A stretch of DNA of 27,637 nt from JAXHUM01 sp034189325 (lineage in GTDB: Bacteria; Desulfobacterota; DSM-4660; Desulfatiglandales; Desulfatiglandaceae), in the NCBI GenBank assembly GCA_034189325.1, contig JAXHUM010000050.1, positions 1-27,637 on the forward strand, in the 5' to 3' direction. The stretch's first letter is position 1. Each line of letters begins with the position of its first letter. Under the pieces are notes generated by a model, which was not told where the DNA came from, searched no databases, and saw nothing but the letters and a program-made list of their open reading frames with translations. The translations under genes and the position numbers were made by a program. Below are positions 14,407 to 23,123 of the stretch, in pieces.

Positions 14407-15738
14407 ATGAAAAAGCTAATTGGTTTATTTGCATTACCCATCATTTGTGTGACAACGGCATGGGCAGGAGATGACCCGCCTACAGTATTATCCAACAGGG
14501 AGGCTATCGCACTTGTGCAATCCCATGCCGACTACCTCTGGACCTTGGTCGCGGCTGCCCTGGTTTTCTTTATGCAGGCGGGTTTTGCCTTAGTTGAGGC
14601 TGGATTCACCCGGGCAAAAAACGCGATCAATATCATGATGAAAAATCTGATGGATTTTTCGATCGGGTCCCTGGCCTTCTGGGCCGTTGGCTTCGGCATA
14701 ATGTTCGGCGCAACAAAGACAGGTTGGTTTGGAACCTCGGGATTTTTCCTGAGCGACTTTACCCCGGGCGGGGACCCTTGGGTCTTGGCCTTCTGGATGT
14801 TCCAGGTCGTGTTCTGCGCAACAGCCGCCACCATCGTTTCAGGGGCCATGGCGGAGAGGACCAAGTTCACGGGATATCTCTTGTACAGCGTTTTGATCAG
14901 CGCCATAATCTACCCTGTTTTCGGTAGCTGGGCATGGGGCAGCCTTTTTAATGGACAGGGGTGGCTTGAAAACCTCGGCTTTATTGATTTTGCAGGCTCG
15001 ACCGTGGTCCATTCGGTAGGTGGATGGGCAGGATTGGCCGGCGCCATAGTCCTCGGTCCCCGTGCCGGCAAGTATCTCAAAGGCGGCTCAATAAAACCTA
15101 TCCTGGGGCACAGCATGCCTCTGGCGGCCTTGGGCGTCTTCATCCTCTGGTTGGGGTGGTTTGGTTTCAACCCCGGCTCTACCACGGCAGCCAACAAGGA
15201 TATTGCCATGATCTTTGTCAATACCAACCTTGCCGCGGCCGCAGGCGCTGTGCTGGCCATGTTCACCTCGTGGATAAAGTTCGGGAAGGCCGAAGTAGGC
15301 ATGAGCCTCAACGGCGCCCTAGCAGGCCTTGTGGCGATCACGAGCCCCTGCGCCACGGTATCGCCCTTGAGCGCTGTCATAATCGGCGCGATTGCGGGGA
15401 TTCTTGTTGTCTTTTCCGTGCTCTTTTTTGATCGCGTTGGAGTGGACGACCCAGTGGGTGCCATTTCCGTGCATGGAGTCAATGGGGCCTGGGGAACCCT
15501 CGCAGCAGGTATCTTCAATATGGGAGGGACCTCGGCCAAGATTATCGGCGTACAGCTCCTCGGCATTGTTTCCTGCTTTGTCTGGACCTTCTGCGCCGCT
15601 TTTATCATGTTCAAGCTTATCGATATGACCATAGGCTTAAGGGTGTCTCCGGAAGATGAAGTGGAAGGCCTGGATATGACTGAACATGGAGGCATAGCCT
15701 ATCCCGACTTTGCAGTCTCCACCTACGCCCAACAGTAG
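14407..15738 (+). CDS. amtB: ammonium transporter AmtB
   Basis: 443 residues. A cleavable signal peptide is visible (about residues 1-20, ending A-W-A), followed by the 11 membrane segments typical of Amt proteins. The twin pore histidines are His202 (V-V-H-S-V-G-G-W-A-G) and His356 (I-S-V-H-G-V-N-G-A-W-G); Asp194 corresponds to the structural Asp of the family. The cytoplasmic tail E-G-L-D-M-T-E-H-G-G, which contacts GlnK, is present. It carries ammonium across the inner membrane, under GlnK control from the gene just upstream. Confidence 0.95.
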   Translation: MKKLIGLFALPIICVTTAWAGDDPPTVLSNREAIALVQSHADYLWTLVAAALVFFMQAGFALVEAGFTRAKNAINIMMKNLMDFSIGSLAFWAVGFGIMFGATKTGWFGTSGFFLSDFTPGGDPWVLAFWMFQVVFCATAATIVSGAMAERTKFTGYLLYSVLISAIIYPVFGSWAWGSLFNGQGWLENLGFIDFAGSTVVHSVGGWAGLAGAIVLGPRAGKYLKGGSIKPILGHSMPLAALGVFILWLGWFGFNPGSTTAANKDIAMIFVNTNLAAAAGAVLAMFTSWIKFGKAEVGMSLNGALAGLVAITSPCATVSPLSAVIIGAIAGILVVFSVLFFDRVGVDDPVGAISVHGVNGAWGTLAAGIFNMGGTSAKIIGVQLLGIVSCFVWTFCAAFIMFKLIDMTIGLRVSPEDEVEGLDMTEHGGIAYPDFAVSTYAQQ

Positions 15739-15849
15739 CATAAGCAGCAGTGATTGATGTTACGGCCTCTGTTCCATTGAGAGGCAGGAAAGGTGTTTTA
15801 TATATTGAACATAAAAACCATCAAACCAAAAAAGGGAGGAAAGAAAACA

Positions 15850-16635
15850 ATGAAAATGAGGAATTTGGGATTTATCATTCTATGCGGTTTACTGGCCCTG
15901 TTGATTGGTGCCTTTAATGTGTCGGCTGAAGAAGAGAAACCGACCGCATCAGCAGACATAGGGTTCTTGACCAAATATGTGTGGCGGGGCTTCGAGCTCA
16001 GCGATGACAGTGTGGTGATTCAACCTTCGGCGACTGTCGGGTACAAAGGTTTTGGTTTCAACCTCTGGGGTAACCTCGATACGGATGTGCCCGGTCCAAG
16101 CGACGATGCAAAGTGGAATGAAACCGATATGACCCTGTCCTATGACACGAGCTTTGGTCCTGTGGGCGTGGGAGTGGGATATATCTATTATGCCTTGGAC
16201 GGATTGGACGACGCAGAGGAATTCTATATCACGGCAAGTCTTGATGTCTTTCTATCTCCCACCCTGACGGCCTACAGGGAGGTCGCCGAACTACAAGGGT
16301 GGTACATAAACCTGGGGATCTCGCATTCCTTTGAATTGCCTAAGGGAATCAGTCTCGATCTGGCCGGATCCGTTGCTTACTATCTTTCTGAAGATGATAT
16401 TTTTGTTGAAATAGATGACAACCTTAATCCGACAAACAACAAGTATAAAAATCTCCACGACGGGCAGATCTCCGTCGGCCTGACAATACCTGTAGGACAA
16501 TACATGGTCGTCAATCCCATGATTGCCTATTCCTTTCCCCTGTCTGATGAGGCGGATAACCTCATAACCGCAGGAAGCATCAGCAATGATTCTGATTTTC
16601 TTTTCGGAGGCGTGACCCTGTCATTAGCATTTTAA
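15850..16635 (+). CDS. outer-membrane beta-barrel protein (TorF-like putative porin)
   Basis: 261 residues from the ATG at 15850, which has GGGAGG upstream; an in-frame start at 15793 would precede the signal peptide and lacks such a site. Signal peptide residues are about 1-25, ending near V-S-A. The mature part starts with A-S-A-D-I-G-F-L-T-K-Y-V-W-R-G-F, typical of the TorF family of putative porins, and continues as alternating beta-strands with aromatic girdles, ending L-S-L-A-F with a C-terminal Phe, as in outer-membrane barrels. It follows amtB by 111 bp; the gap holds a small hairpin (15765-15785, GCCTCT/AGAGGC) that may shape expression between them. I infer an outer-membrane channel for nitrogen compounds; the substrate is unknown. 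Confidence 0.75.
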   Translation: MKMRNLGFIILCGLLALLIGAFNVSAEEEKPTASADIGFLTKYVWRGFELSDDSVVIQPSATVGYKGFGFNLWGNLDTDVPGPSDDAKWNETDMTLSYDTSFGPVGVGVGYIYYALDGLDDAEEFYITASLDVFLSPTLTAYREVAELQGWYINLGISHSFELPKGISLDLAGSVAYYLSEDDIFVEIDDNLNPTNNKYKNLHDGQISVGLTIPVGQYMVVNPMIAYSFPLSDEADNLITAGSISNDSDFLFGGVTLSLAF

Positions 16636-16671
16636 GCAGGGCCCTTCGTAAAGACCAGCCATGCAAACACC

Positions 16672-16703
16672 ATCGCCCGAGCCGGACACTCGGCTCGGGC
16701 GAT
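16672..16703 (+). terminator. strong hairpin after the glnK-amtB-porin operon
   Basis: A perfect 12-bp stem, ATCGCCCGAGCC with GGCTCGGGCGAT, closes an 8-base loop 36 bp after the porin stop codon. No T-run follows, so it is not a standard intrinsic terminator. It may stabilise the mRNA 3' end or end transcription with Rho. The position is suggestive. Confidence 0.5.
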
Positions 16704-16723
16704 CCAGTTGAACGCAATTTGAA

Positions 16724-16752
16724 TTGACACATCCTGCTGAGTCCTATACCTT
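16724..16752 (+). promoter_or_regulatory. putative sigma-70 promoter of the MBL-fold gene
   Basis: TTGACA (16724-16729), a 17-bp spacer, TACCTT (16747-16752). It is about 100 bp upstream of the next plus-strand start codon (16855). Confidence 0.45.
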
Positions 16753-16854
16753 TCATTAAGATTCCACGGGTAAACCTACCAGGCTGTCAAAGGGATAGAG
16801 AAAGGGTCTTTCATGGGACGCCTCCCAAAGAGACCATGATGAGAGGGGAAGGGC

Positions 16855-18012
16855 ATGAGGGTACCTGAGGTGGTTAAACAGGGTAAAGACAACGGCGAGG
16901 GCATGATTGTCCGCTCTGAAACCACCAGAGGCACAGCCATATTTGGATTGGCCATACCCAATGTCTATTCTCACGCAGACTGGGACCTGGGACCGACCTG
17001 GTGTTATGTGATTGTGAATAAGCATATCACACTGATCGATACGGGACGGCGAGGAAACTACGACCTCTTTTCAAGCCTTTTAGACTCTATTGATTTGCAC
17101 CTGAGAGACCTTGATCGGATCGTTATCACCCACTCTCATGAAGACCACGACGGCAACCTGGCGGAGATCATGCATTCGACCGGGGCGACATTGTGTGCCC
17201 ACCCCATATACCCTTCAATGATCTCTTATTACCCCGATATCCATGACGGTGCCCTCTATCCCGACCGGCCGGGATCCTGTCGTCTTTGCGAGATGCCGGA
17301 TAAATTTGCCAGGCAGTGTCTTACCTACCAGGAGCAAAGGAGCCTGTTGGATGTTGATTGCTTGATCGAAGACAACGCCTCTTTTGAAGAGGACAACCTC
17401 TATTTCATACACACCCCAGGGCACACGCCCGATTCACTTTGCATTGTCCTGGAAGATGAAGCGTTGTTTACCGGCGACTCCCTCCTGCCGGACATCACGC
17501 CTCATCCCTCTCTGGCCCATGCCTTTGAAGCCAACGTCCGAATTCTTCCAAAAGACTATCGCCGCCAAAACAGCGTCTACGGTTTGATGAAGTATATAGA
17601 GTCCCTGAACCGGATCGCTTTCCTGCCGCATCAACCTTTTGATGCGACCTTTACGGCCCACCGTCTGTTTTACGACGGACGCTTCAACCTGATCCACACC
17701 CCTCCTGATCGAGCAAAAGAGATCATTCAATTCCATAGGGATCGCTGCCGGAGTATCGTGGAGATTGCCCAAGACAAAGACTGTACCCTCAAAGAGATCG
17801 CAAAACGTCACTTTCCACCTTCACTCCTGAAAGGTGGGGGAGAATCCATGGCCGTGAGGGAACTCAGGGCACACACGGAAATACTCGAGGACTGCGGAGA
17901 TATTCAATGGGCCGGGCCGAACAAAGACCAGGTTCACGTTACAGGCACAACTCATTTCATGGATCAACTCGAGGCCTACCTTCAATCGGATATGACAAGG
18001 GCCCATCCATAA
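16855..18012 (+). CDS. MBL-fold metallo-hydrolase
   Basis: 385 residues, cytoplasmic. H93-S-H95-E-D97-H98 is the metal-binding H-x-H-x-D-H motif. I-D-T-G-R-R-G at 61-67 precedes it; H-T-P-G-H near residue 192 and T-G-D-S-L-L-P-D near 207 supply further ligands. The first 230 residues form the catalytic fold; the C-terminal third resembles the winged-helix-like extension of glyoxalase II/LACTB2-like family members. The C-R-L-C-E-M-P-D-K-F segment around residue 140 is unusual. It is a probable hydrolase of a thioester or phosphoester, but the substrate cannot be read from sequence. GAGGGGAAGG precedes the ATG. It is alone on the plus strand, convergent with the cupin gene. Confidence 0.85.
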   Translation: MRVPEVVKQGKDNGEGMIVRSETTRGTAIFGLAIPNVYSHADWDLGPTWCYVIVNKHITLIDTGRRGNYDLFSSLLDSIDLHLRDLDRIVITHSHEDHDGNLAEIMHSTGATLCAHPIYPSMISYYPDIHDGALYPDRPGSCRLCEMPDKFARQCLTYQEQRSLLDVDCLIEDNASFEEDNLYFIHTPGHTPDSLCIVLEDEALFTGDSLLPDITPHPSLAHAFEANVRILPKDYRRQNSVYGLMKYIESLNRIAFLPHQPFDATFTAHRLFYDGRFNLIHTPPDRAKEIIQFHRDRCRSIVEIAQDKDCTLKEIAKRHFPPSLLKGGGESMAVRELRAHTEILEDCGDIQWAGPNKDQVHVTGTTHFMDQLEAYLQSDMTRAHP

Positions 18013-18075
18013 TACCCTGCAAAACCGGGCGCCGGATCGAGCTGTTTTCAAAGATGTCTCAAACCAATCTTCCGA

Positions 18076-18399
18076 TCAGTAGTGCACCGCCAGCCACAGG
18101 GTGTCTGATTCGGGATCGGTCCATTCAACACGGTGTTTCACATGAGCAGGGATATTGACATGATTTCCAGGCATGAGTTCAACAATCTCATTATCCTTTT
18201 GAAATCTCAGTCGGGCATGACCTCTTAAAAGAATCACCCATTCATGATGATCCTGATCATCCCAATGGCCTTTGGGCGAGGCGTGCCCCCTTGAGACGAT
18301 GCGCTCTATTCTCAAGGTCCCGGCCTTGAGAATTTCATCAAAGTATTCGTCCAACAGATCTCGGGGAATATCGGCAAAGATGTTCTTGATTTCAGACAT
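18076..18399 (-). CDS. small cupin-domain protein
   Basis: 107 residues, single cupin barrel. Motif 1 is G-H-W-D-D-Q-D-H-H-E-W-V-I-L-L-R-G and motif 2 is P-G-N-H-V-N-I-P-A-H-V-K-H-R-V, with His and Glu residues placed to bind a metal. GGAGG lies before the ATG. It is the last gene of a minus-strand run starting with an ABC importer. The D-D-Q-D-H-H-E-W region suggests the common family of metal-dependent cupins of unknown reaction. Role here unknown. Confidence 0.8.
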   Translation of the reverse strand: MSEIKNIFADIPRDLLDEYFDEILKAGTLRIERIVSRGHASPKGHWDDQDHHEWVILLRGHARLRFQKDNEIVELMPGNHVNIPAHVKHRVEWTDPESDTLWLAVHY

Positions 18400-18442
18400 G
18401 CCTGCACACCTCCCTGGATAGGAGCCTATCCGAGAGTATTTT

Positions 18443-18661
18443 CTAATCCTTCAGATAGTGACGACACCCGCAGTCGGGGCACGCGAAAAAGTCCCCCTCC
18501 GGCCCCTTCGTAAGGCATCCTTCCCCGATTTCTTCAATCGGTTCGCCCTGATCGTTTGTCCCTTTCCTGTTCATTTCAGGGCAATAGATCCAGCCACCAC
18601 ATTCCCTGCAGTAGAAATTTTCCTTGAGAACAAACGCTCTTTCCACGGTATGTTTTTCCAA
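18443..18661 (-). CDS. small zinc-ribbon protein
   Basis: 72 residues from a TTG start at 18661, chosen because AGGAGG lies 7 bases before it; the ATG at 18703 would overlap the ABC gene and lacks such a site. Two cysteine pairs, Y-C-R-E-C-G-G and A-C-P-D-C-G-C, frame a short domain with another W-I-Y-C-P, consistent with a zinc ribbon. It lies 13 bp after the ABC ATPase gene, so it is co-transcribed. I do not recognise a named family; a regulatory or scaffold role is possible. Confidence 0.6.
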   Translation of the reverse strand: MEKHTVERAFVLKENFYCRECGGWIYCPEMNRKGTNDQGEPIEEIGEGCLTKGPEGDFFACPDCGCRHYLKD

Positions 18662-18674
18662 GCTTCCACCTCCT

Positions 18675-19493
18675 CTATTGATCAGGCCCTGGTGGGTCCC
18701 CATCCATAAATCTCCCCGGCACCAGCGTCACTCGCTGGGCTCCTCCGAGGGGACTCTCATCCACCAGGAGCCTGCAACCGTAAGCCTCTTCCAGTATGTC
18801 ATACCTCAGGACCTCGCTCGGAGTGCCCAGGCTGACAACCTCCCCCTCCTTGATGAGCAGGAGATGATCGCCGTACATGGCCGCAAGATTCACATCATGA
18901 GAGACCATAACCACGGTAACGGCCTTTTCCTCCTTGAGTCGTTCCATTAGATCCATGATCCTGACCTGATGGGCAAGGTCAAGAGAGGCTGTGGGCTCAT
19001 CCAGGACAACGATCCGAGGTTCCTGGCAGATAGCCCTTGCAATAAAGACTCTTTGGATCTCCCCCCCGCTCAACTGATCCATTCTCCGATTTTGAAGGTC
19101 TTCAACTCCGGTAAAGGACATTGCCTGTGCTGCGATCTCAAAGTCTCTTTCCTGTTCAAACCCCAAGATACCCAAATGGGGAGCCCTTCCCATCAGCACG
19201 ACTTCTTTTACGGTAAAAGGAAAGTCCACGGGGGCCATTTGAGGAACATAGGCCATGATACGGGCCAGGGCCTTGCGGCTGTAAGACTGAATCGACCGGC
19301 CCAGGATCTCCACCCTCCCCTTCATCGATTTCTCGATTCCCGAGAGGGCCTTCATCAAAGTACTCTTGCCGGAACCATTGGGTCCTATGACGATGAAAAA
19401 ATCACCCAAAGGAACAGAAAAAGAAAGGCCCTTCAACACGATCAAATCGCCATAGGCATGAGTCAGGTCTTTTGAGACGACAGCCGTCTTCAT
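18675..19493 (-). CDS. ABC transporter ATPase (FecE/BtuD type)
   Basis: 272 residues. Walker A G-P-N-G-S-G-K-S (about residues 38-45), Q-loop Y-V-P-Q-M, signature L-S-G-G-E-I-Q-R, Walker B I-V-V-L-D-E-P and H-loop V-S-H-D are all intact. It is an importer ATPase for metal-chelate or corrinoid uptake. It overlaps the permease gene by four bases (ATGA) and is followed by the zinc-ribbon gene. Confidence 0.92.
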   Translation of the reverse strand: MKTAVVSKDLTHAYGDLIVLKGLSFSVPLGDFFIVIGPNGSGKSTLMKALSGIEKSMKGRVEILGRSIQSYSRKALARIMAYVPQMAPVDFPFTVKEVVLMGRAPHLGILGFEQERDFEIAAQAMSFTGVEDLQNRRMDQLSGGEIQRVFIARAICQEPRIVVLDEPTASLDLAHQVRIMDLMERLKEEKAVTVVMVSHDVNLAAMYGDHLLLIKEGEVVSLGTPSEVLRYDILEEAYGCRLLVDESPLGGAQRVTLVPGRFMDGDPPGPDQ

Positions 19494-20500
19494 TGTTTCG
19501 ATCTCTTCAGAAGAATAATGAATAGAGGTGCGCCGATCAAGGCCGTAATCACCCCGGCGGGCATTTCTCCCTGCTCCGGCAGGGTCCTGGCCATAAGATC
19601 ACACAGGACCATGTAAGTCCCTCCCCCCAAGATACATCCAGGGACAAGTACGCGGTGATCCGGCCCAAGAAGGAGTCGCAAAAGGTGGGGCATAACCAGT
19701 CCGACAAAGCCGATCGGCCCGCAGTGCGATACTGTGACGCTCACCATGAAGGAGGTCACTATCAGCAAAATCACGCTTACCCTTTTGATGTTCAGCCCCA
19801 TGGACTGGGCCATTTCCCTGCCCATCTGCATGAGGTTCATACTGTTTGAAAGCCAGAACAGGAGGATAAACCATGGGACAAGCAGGATGGCGAGTATGCC
19901 GACCTGCCCCATACGAAGGAGGGAAAGGTCGCCCATGAGCCAGAATATGATATTGTGGAGCCTTGAATCCTGGGTAATGGAGAGGAGAAACATAATAAGG
20001 GCGCCGCAAAAGGCATTGACCATGACGCCGGACAGGAGAAGAGATTGCCTATTCAGCATGGTCCGTCCCGATGTCATGACGAGAAGGAGCAAGAGGGTGG
20101 CGATACTCCCGGCAAAGGCCATGAGGGATACGCCTGGAAAGCGGGACATCCCGAGGAGGATGCCGATGATGGCGCCTACCCCGGATCCGCTGGAAATGCC
20201 CAGGATATAAGGTTCTGCCAGGGGGTTCCTGAGTATGGCCTGAAAGACCAGTCCACCAAGGGAGAGGGTCGCCCCGACCAGGCCCGCCAGGAGCACCCTG
20301 GGAAGGCGGATGCGCCAGATAATGCTTTTTAGGGTCGGATCGCCCTCCCCTTGGCCGAAAATCAATTGCACGGCCTCACCCAGCCCACTGGGTGTGGATC
20401 CCATTGAAATCCCGACCAACATCACCGCACCAAGAAGGAGGAGAAGGAGCCCTGACAGGGTGAAGATCCTTTTTAAGAGAGGAGGCATCTTGGCTCTCAT
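19490..20500 (-). CDS. ABC transporter permease (FecCD/BtuC family)
   Basis: 336 residues, polytopic, about ten hydrophobic segments. The family segments R-L-P-R-V-L-L-A-G-L-V-G-A-T-L-S-L-G-G, N-P-L-A-E-P-Y-I-L-G-I-S-S-G-S-G-V-G-A and C-G-P-I-G-F-V-G-L-V-M-P-H are present; they are standard for FecCD permeases of siderophore, haem and cobalamin importers. Four-base overlaps with both neighbours show translational coupling. Confidence 0.92.
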   Translation of the reverse strand: MRAKMPPLLKRIFTLSGLLLLLLGAVMLVGISMGSTPSGLGEAVQLIFGQGEGDPTLKSIIWRIRLPRVLLAGLVGATLSLGGLVFQAILRNPLAEPYILGISSGSGVGAIIGILLGMSRFPGVSLMAFAGSIATLLLLLVMTSGRTMLNRQSLLLSGVMVNAFCGALIMFLLSITQDSRLHNIIFWLMGDLSLLRMGQVGILAILLVPWFILLFWLSNSMNLMQMGREMAQSMGLNIKRVSVILLIVTSFMVSVTVSHCGPIGFVGLVMPHLLRLLLGPDHRVLVPGCILGGGTYMVLCDLMARTLPEQGEMPAGVITALIGAPLFIILLKRSKQ

Positions 20501-21396
20501 CGCTTCTTCAGGGCGTCTGGATGAATGATTTCCACCAACAGCTCCAAGGCATCCACCAGGCGGGGCGAAGGACGGTCGAAAAGGTTTGAATCCACAACAA
20601 AGATCCGATCGTTTTTGACAACCGGCAGGTCAGGCCATTGTGTCCATTCTCTTTTCACCTCTTCAAAACTCGCCCCCCTGGCCATGGAGGTGATGATCAA
20701 GATATCGGGAGAGAGGCCCAGTATCTGTTCACGACTGAATCGGGGATAGAGGGTGGGGCCTTGCGCCAGGTTTTTAGCCCCGGCAAGGAGAATAAGTTCG
20801 TGAATAAAGGTCCCGGTGCCGACGGAAACGATCGGATTGACACCTATCTGAAAAAACAGGTTGGGTCTTAGGGAGGTGCCCGCAACCACAGCCCTGACAT
20901 GCTCGATCCGGGCCCTCATATCCTCTACAACAGCATGAGCCCTTGTCATGGCGTTAAGCAAGCCTCCTATTTCAAGAATCGTCTCCATTACCGAATCAAG
21001 GTCCCTCGGATCCACTGCATAGACCGGTATTCCCAGGGATTCCAGTCGACTGACAAGCACCCTGGGATTCCCGTCTTTGATGGCAAAACAGAGGTCGGGC
21101 TTGAGCGCCACAATCTTCTCCAGGTCTAAACGGACGTACGAACCCACCTTCGGCAAACCCTGTGCTTCCGGTGGATAATCGCTGAACTGGGTAACGCCTT
21201 TCAGTTGGTCTTGTCGACCCAAGGCAAATAGGATCTCCGTTATACTCGGGGCCAGGGAAACGATTCGCCGCGGATCACCCGTGACGACCAGTTGCCGTCC
21301 CAGTTGATCTGTCACAGTCCTTGCCGCCAACTCCGGCAAGTAAACGAGACAGGAGCTCGCAAAGAGCCAAATGAGAAAAAATAATTTCAATTTCAT
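20497..21396 (-). CDS. periplasmic substrate-binding protein (BtuF/FecB-like)
   Basis: 299 residues from the ATG at 21396, which opens a hydrophobic export signal (M-K-L-K-L-F-F-L-I-W-L-F). An in-frame ATG at 21513 lies before it, but that region contains a promoter and terminator hairpin, so I did not use it. The domain has R-R-I-V-S-L-A-P-S-I-T-E-I-L-F-A-L-G, S-D-Y-P-P-E-A, L-P-K-V-G and L-K-P-D-L, the typical cobalamin-binding BtuF pattern. Cys16 in the signal is followed by L-V-Y; a lipobox is weak. First gene of the operon. I infer corrinoid uptake, fitting the methyl-corrinoid chemistry of Wood-Ljungdahl organisms, but iron-chelate uptake is not excluded. Confidence 0.85.
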   Translation of the reverse strand: MKLKLFFLIWLFASSCLVYLPELAARTVTDQLGRQLVVTGDPRRIVSLAPSITEILFALGRQDQLKGVTQFSDYPPEAQGLPKVGSYVRLDLEKIVALKPDLCFAIKDGNPRVLVSRLESLGIPVYAVDPRDLDSVMETILEIGGLLNAMTRAHAVVEDMRARIEHVRAVVAGTSLRPNLFFQIGVNPIVSVGTGTFIHELILLAGAKNLAQGPTLYPRFSREQILGLSPDILIITSMARGASFEEVKREWTQWPDLPVVKNDRIFVVDSNLFDRPSPRLVDALELLVEIIHPDALKKR

Positions 21397-21406
21397 CAAA
21401 CGAGCC

Positions 21407-21438
21407 AAAAAAACCCGGACCGACAAGATCGATCCGGG
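21407..21438 (-). terminator. intrinsic terminator in the leader of the ABC operon
   Basis: On the minus strand CCCGGATCGA pairs with TCGGTCCGGG (one U-G pair, five-base loop), followed at once by seven T residues. It is 10 bp upstream of the chosen start codon (21396) and downstream of a promoter candidate, so it would stop transcripts before the operon. Its 5' arm overlaps ATCCCC (21436-21441), which can alternatively pair with GGGGAT at 21471-21476, giving an anti-terminator-like option. Confidence 0.7.
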
Positions 21439-21490
21439 GATCTCCTTAATAATCCTTACAATCCTTCGGCATCCCCTGAACCACTCAAAA

Positions 21491-21520
21491 CCCATAGGAT
21501 AAAAGCAAGACAAATGTCAA
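21491..21520 (-). promoter_or_regulatory. putative sigma-70 promoter of the ABC importer operon
   Basis: Minus strand TTGACA (21520-21515), 18-bp spacer, TATGGG (21496-21491). The transcript would begin about 85-90 bp before the start codon at 21396 and carry the attenuator-like hairpin. Confidence 0.4.
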
Positions 21521-21599
21521 GAGAAGAAACTCTATTGGGATCTACGCGGAAAATAGGGAGCTTCGATAAAAGAGACGAGCCTTTTCGTGACACATCGGT

Positions 21600-22634
21600 T
21601 TATAAAAAGCGGTTGGTTTTTTCCATGACGGAGGGGACATCAAAGCATTCTTTGATGACTTTGATTCCCAAATCGGTTTGATAGGCAGGCAGTATTCCGG
21701 TGATCGACGCGATGGTACAGCTCAGGCCGAGAATACGGACTTGATTTTTGTTCAAGCCTTCGAAGAGCTGGGCTGCTATCCCGTCACGATCACCAAAATG
21801 AGGGCCGTTCATTGAGAAATAGGTGGTTGGAAAGAGCGAAACCGAGGTAATGACAGGAAATTCATCTTGCACAGAGTGAAGCATGGTCTCTCCCTGATCA
21901 CATCCGGGCAGGCAGAATGAGAGGTGCATCTCCAAATCTTCCCGGCCCGGACCTGCGGCCATGTAATGAAAAGCCTGTTTGGAACGGTCCCAGGCCTTTA
22001 TGGCATTTCCGATCCTTTCCAGGGAGCCGCCACCCAGAGTAAGCTGCACAAACTCCTGCTCACCCTGCCATTCAAGCCCGTATATCTTGGGTTTCTTCTC
22101 CTGATAGGAAGCGATCACCTCTTTGTAAAGAGCTTCTTTACCCTTCTGAGCAAGCTTCCAGTCTTCCGGCGTCCGGTAGGCACTGAACTCGAACAGGTCG
22201 AACAAGCCCCTGGTCACCTCCCCCAGCGAGTCCTGTTTCAGGACTACTGAAACGGCTGAGGGGGAATTGGCTATCCCCAAGGGGGGATCTTTCAGGCGGC
22301 TCAACAGGGCAAAGAGGGCACCGAAAATATCAGGATCGTATCTGTGCGGAAATACAGACAGAATAAAGACCTGGACCGCCTCGTAAGAGGCATGGGCGCA
22401 GCTCGGATCAATGAGATGGGAGGCCCTTTCACTGTCGGCGAGATCAACGACAAAACTCAGGCTTCCGTCATTATCCCTATTGGCAAAGGTCAAAAACGGG
22501 ATATTGATCTTCGATGCTGCAAGTGTTCGGCATATGTCGGTTGGAAATCGACAGTTTTCCTCCGGCCTGACCATCGACATCCAAACGACATCCTTCAGGA
22601 TCTTGAACCCACCCAGTTTTGCTGTCGATTTCAT
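21600..22634 (-). CDS. ACT-domain-like protein, function unknown
   Basis: 344 residues, no signal or membrane segment. The N-terminal V-V-W-M-S-M-V-R-P-E-E-N-C-R-F-P-T-D-I-C-R-T-L-A then S-K-I-N-I-P-F-L-T resembles the beta-alpha-beta start of ACT domains seen in aspartokinase. Near the C-terminus N-K-N-Q-V-R-I-L-G-L-S-C-T-I-A-S-I-T-G-I-L-P looks like a second ACT unit. I infer a regulator or ligand sensor, not an enzyme, since no catalytic motif is visible. It lies 46 bp after the response-regulator gene on the same strand, and I see no clear ribosome-binding site, so the start is uncertain. Confidence 0.5.
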   Translation of the reverse strand: MKSTAKLGGFKILKDVVWMSMVRPEENCRFPTDICRTLAASKINIPFLTFANRDNDGSLSFVVDLADSERASHLIDPSCAHASYEAVQVFILSVFPHRYDPDIFGALFALLSRLKDPPLGIANSPSAVSVVLKQDSLGEVTRGLFDLFEFSAYRTPEDWKLAQKGKEALYKEVIASYQEKKPKIYGLEWQGEQEFVQLTLGGGSLERIGNAIKAWDRSKQAFHYMAAGPGREDLEMHLSFCLPGCDQGETMLHSVQDEFPVITSVSLFPTTYFSMNGPHFGDRDGIAAQLFEGLNKNQVRILGLSCTIASITGILPAYQTDLGIKVIKECFDVPSVMEKTNRFL

Positions 22635-22680
22635 AAAGAATGTTTTCGCCGGTCTGAGAAAATCATCAGGACCGGGCGGA

Positions 22681-23061
22681 TCAGAGCAATCCCCTGACGA
22701 CAGACATCAGGCCTTCGGTGTCAATCGGCTTGGGAATATAGTCATCCGCTTCGGTGGACATTCCGTCGGCGTGGCTGTAAGTCGTGGTCGGCACGGCCTC
22801 CCCAACGGCTGTCAATAGAACCACCGGAATGTCCATGGTCTTCTCGTCCGCCTTTAACTCGGCGCAGAGAACATACCCATCTTTTCGGGGCATCATGACA
22901 TCCAGGATGATCAGATCAGGGCGACGCTCCTTGATCGATGCTTCTCCCTCCAGGCCGTCGTAGGCGCGGCCCACCTCAAATCCTTTGCTCTCCAGCATCA
23001 TGGCGACTGTTTCCACCAGATCCGGATCATCATCAACCACCAGGACATATTTCTTAGCCAT
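22681..23061 (-). CDS. single-domain response regulator (receiver)
   Basis: 126 residues, a lone receiver domain. Asp10-12 form the acidic pocket, Asp54 in I-I-L-D-V-M-M-P is the phosphoacceptor, and Thr84 and Lys111 are the conserved switch residues. No output domain or partner kinase lies nearby. GGAGG precedes the ATG. It is 62 bp after metF on the same strand. The loop between Ala89 and Glu104 is longer than usual. It may act on a kinase elsewhere or by protein contact. Confidence 0.88.
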   Translation of the reverse strand: MAKKYVLVVDDDPDLVETVAMMLESKGFEVGRAYDGLEGEASIKERRPDLIILDVMMPRKDGYVLCAELKADEKTMDIPVVLLTAVGEAVPTTTYSHADGMSTEADDYIPKPIDTEGLMSVVRGLL

Positions 23062-23123
23062 AAAAACACCTCCTTCCTCTGTTGAGACGACTCTCTCTCT
23101 TTTTCACCTCTGACCGACGTGCC

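Noticed and set aside
14910..15695. 261-codon minus-strand open frame
   Set aside because: Antisense to amtB; Pro/Thr/Ala-rich low-complexity composition typical of shadow frames.
16672..16703. 12-bp perfect stem as a classical intrinsic terminator
   Set aside because: No T-run follows it; kept only as a hairpin of uncertain role.
21397..21520. Cobalamin riboswitch ahead of the BtuF-like gene
   Set aside because: The leader is too short and lacks a recognisable B12-box sequence; described as an unassigned attenuator instead.
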